Shown here: in pieces, positions 56,329 to 64,000 of the stretch
Layout: the number at the start of each line of letters is the position of its first letter
How positions within the stretch are numbered: the stretch's first letter is position 1
From: Chara braunii
Lineage: Eukaryota; Streptophyta; Charophyceae; Charales; Characeae
DNA length: 64,000 nt
NCBI GenBank assembly: GCA_003427395.1
Contig: BFEA01000320.1
Span: forward strand, 1,707,557-1,771,556
Reading direction: 5' to 3'
Position numbers and translations under genes: made by a program
Notes under the pieces: model-generated
Told to the model about the DNA's origin: nothing
What the model saw: only the letters and a program-made list of their open reading frames with translations
The model's database searches: none

Positions 56329-56840
56329 GGCGAAGTTAAGTGGGAGATACACACCTGTCTGCCAAACTCGCCGTCCTGCAATATCTTGACGTTCGGATCC
56401 CGGCGGACTTTATTTTTTTTCACGTCCTAGGCTGTGGTTGCGGACCGGGGTTGCGAAGCGTGTTCGAGCAGCTGCATGAAGTTTGCTGGGATCCGGAATT
56501 GGCGAAATTGCGTGGGAGACATACACCTGTCTGCCGAACTCGCCGTCCAACAATTTCTTCAAGTTCGGATCCCGGCGGACTTCCAATTTTTGCACGTCCC
56601 AGGCTGTGGTTGGGGACCGTGGTTGCAAAGCGTGTTTGAACAGCTGCATGAAGTTCGTTGGGATCCGAACTTGGCGAAATTGCGTAGGAGATGCACACGT
56701 GTCTGTCAAACTCGCCGTCCAGCAATTTCTTGAAGTTCGGATCCCAACGGACTTCTAATTTTCCATGTCCCTGGCTGTGGTTGCGCACCGGGGTTGACAA
56801 GCGTGTTCGAACAGCTGCACAAGCTCGCGAGGATCCCAAC
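56329..56840. repeat. 172-bp tandem repeat, three units
   Basis: Units start at 56329, 56501 and 56673 (GGCGAAGTTAAGTGGGAGAT and equivalents), an exact spacing of 172. Each contains one forward and one reverse palindrome copy and a CTGTGGTTGCGNACCGGGG segment. Confidence 0.95.
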
Positions 56841-58010
56841 TTCTTCCGGTGTTTGATTGAGCGATCAGTTCGGTTGGGACGGCCACATTCCGATCACGAG
56901 AACCGTGTCGGCGACGCGTGGGGTGGTGGGTGCTCAACGTTCGCCGTGCAGTGACCGTCACGTGTCGACGACCCTGCGTCCTCCAAAGTTCGACGTCCGA
57001 CGAGGTTCGACGCCCGCCGAGGTTTGATGTGGAGCCAGGTTCCATGGGCAGCATGGTTCGATGTTATACGAGGTTCAATGTGCAACAAGATTGTGACGAA
57101 GTGCTTTTTATTCGTTCGAAGATCGGGATCGACGTTTTTTCGATCGGTTGTGCGTTTCGTTCGCCGGTTTCGATCGTGCACATGATCATTTGCCTTGATG
57201 ATTCTCCGCGATCGTTCTCCGCAATCAATTAGCACAGAATAGTCGATTGGTTGATCGACTGCTCGGTTGGCGGTTGGTGTGGTGGCTGATCAACCAGCAG
57301 AGCAATCGCCAACCGAGTTGTCAACCAATCAATTGATCCTGGCAGATTTCCTGACCGATCGACTGTTCGGTCGAGGACTGTCAGGTGGGTAAATAAACAG
57401 GTCGCTCGCCGGCGGGTTGATCTTCGGTGCAACACACACGATCAATCATCCGATCGCAAGTAATCTTCTGTCGTTTCGCGATTGGTCGGTTGGATGCGTT
57501 GTCGCCTCGTGCATTGGTTAATCATCCGTCGAGCAGATCAGCGGCGCTGTTGTTGGGGCAGAAAACAACATCTATCACCGGATCGCGAGTGGTCGGCTTG
57601 TGTTTCGTGATGGGTCGGTTCATCACGTGTGTGGTGTACATATTGTCATGGATTTGATCGACCATCAGATCACGAGTGATCTGAACACACACGACAGAAA
57701 GAAGAACACACACGCGGTGGCAACGTCGACACGGCAGACACAACCAATCATCCGATCGCGAGGGATCCATCGTGTTTCGCGATTGGTCGATGGATGCATT
57801 CGCTGCGTTGACATTGCCAACGCGTGTTTCGATTAATCATCCATTGGGCAAATCGGCGGACATGACATTGGGACAGCACACAAAACCAATCGGGTATGGC
57901 AAGTGCTTACGATGACGTTGTGTTTCGGTATTGGCCGCCACGTGTTCGATCCGAGCTTCCGTGCTTCGCGACTTGAGTACAGCACAAGCGCGATCGTTTT
58001 CTGATACTCT
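56840..58010. repeat. Degenerate repeats without a gene
   Basis: About 56990-57080 repeats CGAGGTTCGACG-like units of roughly 20 bases. About 57240-57345 is a foldback (GATTGGTTGATCGACTGC against CAACCAATCAATTGATC). About 57440-57940 repeats ATCATCCGATCGCGAG and TTAATCATCCNTNGNGCANATC with a higher-order spacing near 300. Confidence 0.65.
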
Positions 58011-58019
58011 CCTCACACA

Positions 58020-58540
58020 TGCTCACACATCCACACACAATCGGCAACGAAGGGCGAACCATGACGTTCATCCCTGACCGCGCACGTTTGCTCGCATCTC
58101 CCAGCGGAAAACGTGCGCGAACACACGTACGCGAACACACGCACGCGAACACATATGCACAGGCAGGCACACACACGCGCACACACACACACACACGCGC
58201 CGACACACGCCGCCCACACACACGCGCCGACACACAGCGCCCACACACACACGCCCCTCAGGTACAGACGCGCGCACGATCCTGCCTCGCGCGTGTGGCA
58301 CACACTTCAATACAAACACAAACACAAAGGAACACGCACTCGAACACACACACACACACAATGAAGCATGCACAAACACACACTCGCACACAAACACACA
58401 CACACACACACACACGCCCACTCGCACATATGCAGCCACAAAATTTTTCGATCTGCGCGAGCGTATCGTCACAAACAACCTCCCCCGCACGCACGCACAT
58501 GCAAACATACATCCCGACAGCGTGCGCACTCACCATGTAG
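58020..58540. repeat. (CA)n/(CACG)n microsatellite region
   Basis: CA, CACG and CACAAA units fill about 400 bases. Frames across it are not genes. Confidence 0.92.
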
Positions 58541-59157
58541 AACTGCCGAGTGAAGATGAGCGCAAACCCCGGCGTTTGTCGTGACGGCACTCTGTCCACC
58601 TTTGGGCGTGCACTTCGCGTTTGCTGGGGTGCTGCATGGGGTGGCGGTCGCGTCTTCCGAGAAATGAGATCGGAAGCGACGTCAAATATGACGTGGACAG
58701 CGACTTGGTGGGCGGAGGGACATGCAAGGGCATGTGGGGTGCGTCGGTGCCACGAAACGTGCGTGGTGAAGAATGGTTGTGCCAGCTATGGCGCGCCAGC
58801 TGTTGACGACAGTGGCGGTGCGTGGCTTCCGTCGGGCAGCATCTCCCCAGCAAAAACGCAGAATGCATCGTCAATGGCCAGGGCGTCGCTTGTATTTGTA
58901 GGCGCGCGGGACACGAGGCCCCCTCGGGCCTTCCTTTTCGGATTTCCGTGCAGGGTCCGCGCGCTGACGCGCGGCTGTTCGATCCGCGCATCAAACGATG
59001 GCTGCACGTCGAAATTGTCGTGAGGGGGGCCTGGTGCGTCGAAATGTGACAAAAACGTCCCTACGGGCTGGCCCCTCGCGTTCGTGTCTTCGGGTTCGCG
59101 GGCGCCAGTGGAGGGGGTCTCAGGTGTCGGCGGGGGGCAGTTTTTACTTTCCAGGGG
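58541..59157. other. No gene supported
   Basis: GC-rich sequence open in several frames on both strands, ending at an N gap. I see no domain or splice structure. Confidence 0.4.
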
Positions 59158-59434
59158 NNNNNNNNNNNNNNNNNNNNNNNNNNNNNNNNNNNNNNNNNNN
59201 NNNNNNNNNNNNNNNNNNNNNNNNNNNNNNNNNNNNNNNNNNNNNNNNNNNNNNNNNNNNNNNNNNNNNNNNNNNNNNNNNNNNNNNNNNNNNNNNNNNN
59301 NNNNNNNNNNNNNNNNNNNNNNNNNNNNNNNNNNNNNNNNNNNNNNNNNNNNNNNNNNNNNNNNNNNNNNNNNNNNNNNNNNNNNNNNNNNNNNNNNNNN
59401 NNNNNNNNNNNNNNNNNNNNNNNNNNNNNNNNNN
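59158..59434. other. Assembly gap, 277 N
   Basis: Unknown bases. Unlike the first gap, the flanks are not repeats of each other. Frames crossing it should be ignored. Confidence 0.99.
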
Positions 59435-59945
59435 GGCGAGCGGGGTCTGTGGCCGTGCGGGGGGACACAGGCGGGTCTTTCCATGGGGTGCGACGACAGT
59501 CTGACGCTCAGCTGCCTCGGGTCTGGGGCAGCCCATTCGCATCTCGAGCCTGACGAGCGCATTTGCGCTCGATGTCCCCTCAGCGACATCCTCCATCGCC
59601 TTTTTTGCTCCGCTGTTGCGTCAGGCGGCGACGGGCGTGGGCGCAGGGGTTTCCTCTCGTCGACAATTGTCGTCTGTGGTTCGGTTGTCTGCGCTTCGAC
59701 ATCTCGTCTCTGCATCCTGCGTCAGCAAGTGGCCACCGCCGTTTGCGCTGACCCCTTGTCGAACAGTTGCGCCATCGTGTGCGCTTCGCCGTCGTCGAAG
59801 AACTGCGCCTCCTCGAAGAACTCTGAGCCGTCAAAGAGCAGCGCCATCGTGTGCGTTGTGCCCTCTTCAAGGTAAAGTGTTGTTCGGCCTGCCCACGTGT
59901 CAGGCATGTTTGCCGGCCCATGGGAGCGGCCCCATGATTCTTGCG
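59435..59945. other. GC-rich sequence with a short internal repeat
   Basis: GCGCCATCGTGTGCG occurs at about 59768 and 59841, with TCGAAGAACT twice between them. No gene is supported apart from the doubtful minus frame that continues into the CAT repeat. Confidence 0.4.
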
Positions 59946-59949
59946 TGCC

Positions 59950-60440
59950 ATCATCATCATCATCATCGCCTCGATCATCACCATCATCGTCACCACCGCC
60001 ATCAGTGTCATCATCTTCATCATCATCATCATCATCACCATCATTGTCATCGTGATCATCATCATCTTCATCAACATCATCATCATCATCAACAACATCA
60101 TCATCAACCTCGTCAACGTCATCAACATCGTCATCATCATCGACATCATCATCAACATCATCAGCGTCATCAACAACATCATCATCATCAACGACATCGT
60201 CGCCGTCGTCGAAATCACCACCATCGTCCTCTTCGTTATCATCGTCATCATCAACATCGTCATCATCGTCATCGTCATCATCGTCGTCATCACAATCATC
60301 ATCATCACGAACATCATCATCGACATCATCATCGACGTCAACATCGTCATCATCGTCAGCGACATCGTCGCCCGGATCAACATCACCACCGTAATCGTCA
60401 CCATCATCGTGTTCATCACCGTCATCATCATTATCATCAT
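59950..60440. repeat. Imperfect (CAT)n trinucleotide repeat of about 490 bp
   Basis: CAT, CGT and CAA triplets run almost without interruption. All frames stay open: poly-His and poly-Ile on the plus strand, poly-Asp on the minus strand (frame 59722-60633, which leaves the repeat into MALLFDGSEFFEEAQFF). Openness here is a property of the repeat and not evidence of a gene. Confidence 0.95.
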
Positions 60441-60499
60441 GTCGTGCCACGTGTCGCAAGTGGCTGGGACGGTGGGAACAGATGACGTGGACATCGGGG

Positions 60500-61350
60500 C
60501 ACACGGTTAGCGTGTCCCGTTCTGCTTCACTCTCATTTGTTCCGCGCGACCGCCCCCACGGCTTGGCATTGAAGAAAAACGACCGTTGATCACGAGCTGG
60601 ACATTGCAAACCGCTCTCGCGTGGTCGAGGCAAACACGAAATCGCCTATTCCCAGCGGACACTTCCCTCGCTCGTTTGCTGTTCTCATCAAAGAGATTAG
60701 AGGTTGGTTATTACAAGGGAGACGCGTGGGCTGCACGCAACCGCTGTTGGTACTAAGCGTCGCGCGGTGGCCACGGGTGGAAGGATGTCCGCCGTCCACG
60801 TGGCGTGCAGTGAAAGGTAAGGTATTCATAAACAGGAGGGGGTCGTCATTCCGTGTTCGTGTTCTCGCCGCAACACTTGAGCCTCCCTCCCCGAAGAGAC
60901 TATGGCGTCGATCCCGGGAGAGTTGCTGTCGTCTCCATCCCGCGCACACAACGTGCACATGATCCACTATAGAGGCCATGGATGTTGAGCGCGCGCTCCT
61001 GGCGCTGGTCGTGAGGGATGCGATATCGCATCCCGCACGACAAATGGCAGGACTGTGCGCGCAACATCCGCGGGATCCAGAACGAAGAATGCACACGTTG
61101 CGTGCGCGCGATATAGAACGCCTGCGCCGCTCGCTGCAATGACGATGGTGTTTCTTCGGCGTGAGCGCTGCATGTTTCGTGACGACAACCTTGACATGAA
61201 AACATGGCCTCGTTCAGTAACGAACAATCCGGTCGCCTCCGGGAAACGTCTCAGTGATCGGGGCAAGGGGGGTTGCCATTGTCACCGCAAGCTCGAAACC
61301 AACAACAGCCAAACAAAAAACGGCGCGTGGCGTGTAGTTGCCTGGCGAGA
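60500..61350. other. No gene supported
   Basis: GC-rich unique-looking sequence with chance frames. No domain or repeat identified. Confidence 0.4.
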
Positions 61351-61351
61351 T

Positions 61352-61500
61352 GGAAAGTTCGGATCCCGGCGAACTACAGCAATCATGCGCAGTGCTCTTG
61401 CAAAAGCAGCAATCTGTTGCCGTCGCGCGGCCGCAGGGAGAGCACACGCAGGTGCGAAAATAGCGCATGATTGCTGTAGTTCGTCGGGATCCGAAGTTCC
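61352..61500. mobile_element. Inverted-repeat element whose ends are the 24-bp palindrome
   Basis: The left arm 61352-61390 (GTTCGGATCCCGGCGAACTA, CAGCAATCATGCGC) and the right arm 61463-61500 (GCGCATGATTGCTG, TAGTTCGTCGGGATCCGAAG) are complementary over about 38 bases with one substitution and one indel. About 72 bases lie between them. No coding capacity. It looks like a MITE or foldback element in which the palindrome forms each outer end. Confidence 0.85.
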
Positions 61501-62030
61501 CATTTTTTTGGCGGTTGTTGGCTTCGCGTTCCCAGTTTCAATGCCATCCTGGGTTGCCCTGATGACTACGTTTTGCGGGACACAGTTCCCATCTTTCGCG
61601 CGTGGGGTCGATAGCTCATAACGCCATGGCAGTTTTCAGCGTGCGACGAAGTTCGGATCGCGGCGGACTTGCAATCTGAAGCATGCGAAGTCGCGGGCTG
61701 CTCGGATGATTATTGTTGTTTCGACCGCGCCGCTGAAATAAGACGCTTACGGTTTGCACGGATCTTTTCGGAGTCTGGTTGCATGACTGTTCTTTCGTTG
61801 GCGTTGCCGCAAAAAAAAAAAAGTCTTACCAATGGGACCCCAGCAAAAACAAAGTGTTTAATGCTCCCGGTCGAACGCGGCAACCGATGTGAAGTTCGGA
61901 TCCGGGCGGACTTAGTGGTTGGCACCCGTACGTGGTCCCATGAACCTGGCTGTGGAACCTGCCATTGCCCGACTGTGAGCTCGCCTTGTCTGCGGTGCTA
62001 ATCGGGGGTCCACCAGCCGTGGTCATTTTT
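61501..62030. other. No gene supported; two palindrome copies
   Basis: Forward copies of the 24-bp motif lie at about 61648 and 61891. An A-run lies at 61810-61822. Confidence 0.5.
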
Positions 62031-62099
62031 TTTTTTTTTCTTGCACTCATTGTCATCAAGGATGGCAACATTTGCGACTGGATCGCCGCAAGTGCTCGC

Positions 62100-64000
62100 T
62101 TTGTCGATGAGGAGAATCGGGGTCCATGGGGGTCTATTGGGGGCCGCGTTGCGCCAATTTTCGACGTGGTGCACCTGGGACGACTATTTCTGTTGTGCGT
62201 GCTCTGTTGGAACAAGGACTTGTGAGCAGCAGTAGGGCCTCCCTGACCATGCAGCCAAGCCTGGCATTCCTTCTGTGCAATTCCACACTGGTCGTCCAAA
62301 TATCCGTCGTCCCCCGCGCAAACCGTTTCCTGGCCAGTCCAGCAAGCGCCAAATTCGGATCCCGGTGGACTTTGGGGTCCCGCGTAAATTTAACCGCCGT
62401 TTTCGATGGCCACGACTATCGAGTGTGTTCTAATTACCAGAGGCCTCCGGTCACGCAAAAGTGCTCGCATGAGGCCTTGAGCTTCAAGTGTGAGTTGATT
62501 GCGCGAGGACTGTGGGTGCGAAAAATTGCTCACCTTCTGAGATGCCCTTCGAGGGGTTTGTGGGGGTTGCCGACGGTGATAGCCGTCATGTCCCTTGTCT
62601 ATGTGCCGTCGATCTTTGTTGCCCCCACAGAATTTTGACCGTCCCGGTGCGCGGATTCTTGTCGCACACATGCTCGTGTTTCTGCGTGGTTTCTGGTTCG
62701 CGCTTTCGCACGTCGACGTTACCGGCGCGCGAATCGGGGGTCGCCTTGTCGACTGGCCGAATCGGGGTTTGGAAGGGTTGCAGGGGGGGTCTTTCATCAG
62801 TTTCTACATATTTCTTGTCTGCGCGGTTGGGATGTCCGATCTTGATGAACTCTTGCACTAGGGGTCAGTTTGGGGTCGCGTTGCGCCCGATTTTGTGGTG
62901 GTGCATCCACCGCTGACCTTTGCTCTGCGCGTGCTGACGTTCAACGACAGCTTGAGAGCTGCAGAGCCTTCCTTCTGTGCGGCCGAGGATAGCGTTCCTT
63001 GTGTGCACCCACTGGTGCTCCATTCCACTGACACCGGTCGCGCAAAAACAGGTTCCTTGCTACTCCCGCACCGGCCAAATTCGGATCCCGGAGGACTTCG
63101 AGGCGCCGCATGAATCTGGCCGTTGTTTTCCACGGCTTGGACTTCTCCGTCTGTCTTCAATGGCGGCGGCCTGGTATTGCGCAAAATTGCTCGCCTTGTA
63201 CGTTGCCCTGAAAGGGGTTTATTGGGGTTGACGACGGTGTCGCTGGCCGGGTCCATTTAGGGTGTGCCGTGGATCTTCGTTCATCGGCGCCCCAAATTGC
63301 GGTGCGCCCGAGCAACGCCTGCTTCTGTGCAAACTCCATCCACCCGTTACGAATGCAGGCGAATCCACCAAGTTCGGATCCTGGCAGACTTTGATGATCG
63401 ACGCGAATTTATCCGTCCTTTGTGTGGCACCTAGAGCTTCGAGTGTGAGTTGATTGCGAGAGGACTGTGGGTGCGAGAAATTGCTCGCCCTCTGAAATGC
63501 CCTTCAAGGGGTTCATGGGGGTTGCCGAAAATAAGGGACACGGCCGTTGTCACCGTCGGCAACCCACGTTAACCCCTTCGAGGGGATTTATGAAGGCGAG
63601 CAATTTTTCGCGCCCACGATCTTTGTTGCCCCCCTAGGTTTTTGACCGTCGCGGTGTGCGGAGTCTTGTCGTAGAATCGGGGGTCGCCTTCTACACTAGC
63701 TGAATCAATGTTTGTAAGGGTTGAAGGGGGGATCTTTCATCCTTTTCTACATTTTTCTTGTCTACGCAATGGGGATGTGCGAGTTCGATAAGCTCTTGCG
63801 CTAGTACCTGTGAATGGAAAACTGCACGAGCTCGCTTAGACGATGGTGAGAATCGAGTTTATGGGGGTTAGTTTGGGGTCACGCTGCGCCGAATTGTGTG
63901 GTAGTGCATCCACCACTACCCTTTGTTCTGCGCGTTCTATCGTTCACCGACAACAGAGTCTTCCTTCTGTTCACCCAAACATAGCGTTCCTTGTGTGCAC
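62100..64000. repeat. Degenerate tandem repeat of about 1.0 kb, running off the window
   Basis: GCGTTGCGCCCGATTTTGTG at 62877 and CACGCTGCGCCGAATTGTGT at about 63880 are about 1003 apart. TTTTGACCGTCCCGGTGCGC at about 62633 and TTTTTGACCGTCGCGGTGTG at about 63641 are about 1007 apart. GAGTGTGAGTTGATTGCG with GAGGACTGTGGGTGCGA and TTGCTC likewise recurs (about 62490 and 63440). Palindrome copies at about 62345, 63073 and 63369 lie inside the units. No gene. Confidence 0.8.
63467..63617. repeat. Large imperfect hairpin, arms about 62 bases
   Basis: GTGGGTGCGAGAAATTGCTC and onward (63467-63528) pairs with TCGGCAACCCACG through GCGCCCAC (63556-63617). Only the left arm exists in the preceding repeat unit (about 62512), so the right arm was gained by inversion-duplication. 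Confidence 0.85.

Noticed and set aside
53124-56760. CRISPR-like array from regularly recurring palindromes
   Set aside because: Orientation and spacing vary, spacers are not uniform, there are no cas genes, and the genome is eukaryotic.
55563-56839. Many frames sharing VRRDPNF, KSAGIRTS or VRIPADF peptides, as if a protein family
   Set aside because: The shared peptides are translations of the same DNA palindrome; the rest of the frames do not match.
58786-59875. Frames of up to 309 codons across the second N gap
   Set aside because: GC-rich sequence open on both strands, interrupted by N, with no recognisable domain.
59616-60510. Long poly-His, poly-Ile and poly-Met frames
   Set aside because: They are the CAT trinucleotide repeat read in different phases; every frame is open.

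Overview
The window is eukaryotic nuclear DNA from a large, repeat-rich genome, and it is a draft assembly. Signs of this are L1-type LINEs in several states of decay, U6 snRNA retrocopies with A-tails, split genes with GTAAGT-type donors, long microsatellites, two N gaps and two library-adapter junctions. EAR-like LxLxL repressor motifs and plant-type LINEs with a zf-RVT tail suggest a streptophyte. A charophyte with a big genome such as Chara would fit, but that is inference and nothing here proves the species.

Layout. 1-2.6 kb: no gene seen. 2.67-8.63 kb: nearly full-length but dead LINE (LINE-A, plus strand). 8.6-18.3 kb: no gene; microsatellites, an adapter-contaminated patch (9.3-10.1 kb), an AT-rich island, short tandem duplications and one U6 retrocopy. 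18.9-28.1 kb, minus strand: the best host-gene candidate, with a 700-codon first exon (25968-28067), a terminal exon (18917 to about 19791), and about 6 kb of intron between them carrying MITEs, degenerate tandem repeats and an interrupted U6 retrocopy. 28-31 kb: microsatellites and foldback elements. 31-43 kb: a nest of LINE pieces (LINE-B, D and E on minus, LINE-C on plus). 43-45.7 kb: a possible small secreted peptide, a decayed reading frame and a degenerate tandem repeat.

45.7-55.2 kb, minus strand, is the most unusual part. A chain of decayed reading frames includes a ParB-like domain followed by a degenerate permuted (beta-class-like) DNA methyltransferase fold. Downstream is a separately readable spliced gene with an acidic region and a Ulp1/SENP (C48) protease domain whose His-Asp-Gln-Cys residues are all present. 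From about 47 kb to the right end the DNA looks GC-richer and carries dozens of copies of a 24-bp quasi-palindrome (arms GAAGTTC and GGACTTC around GGATCC plus CGGC). Some copies lie inside open reading frames, and one pair forms the arms of a foldback element. I saw none left of 46.9 kb. The right end also holds a 172-bp x3 tandem array, a roughly 0.5-kb CAT/ATC repeat that reads as poly-Asp on the minus strand, and a roughly 1.0-kb tandem repeat.

How the parts relate. LINE machinery probably produced the U6 retrocopies and the A-tailed fragments. Many nonsense codons in the LINEs and in the ParB-methyltransferase frame are explained by single C-to-T (or G-to-A) transitions at Gln, Trp or Arg codons, which suggests decay by deamination of methylated cytosine. 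Most open frames in the window are chance frames in repeats and are not annotated.
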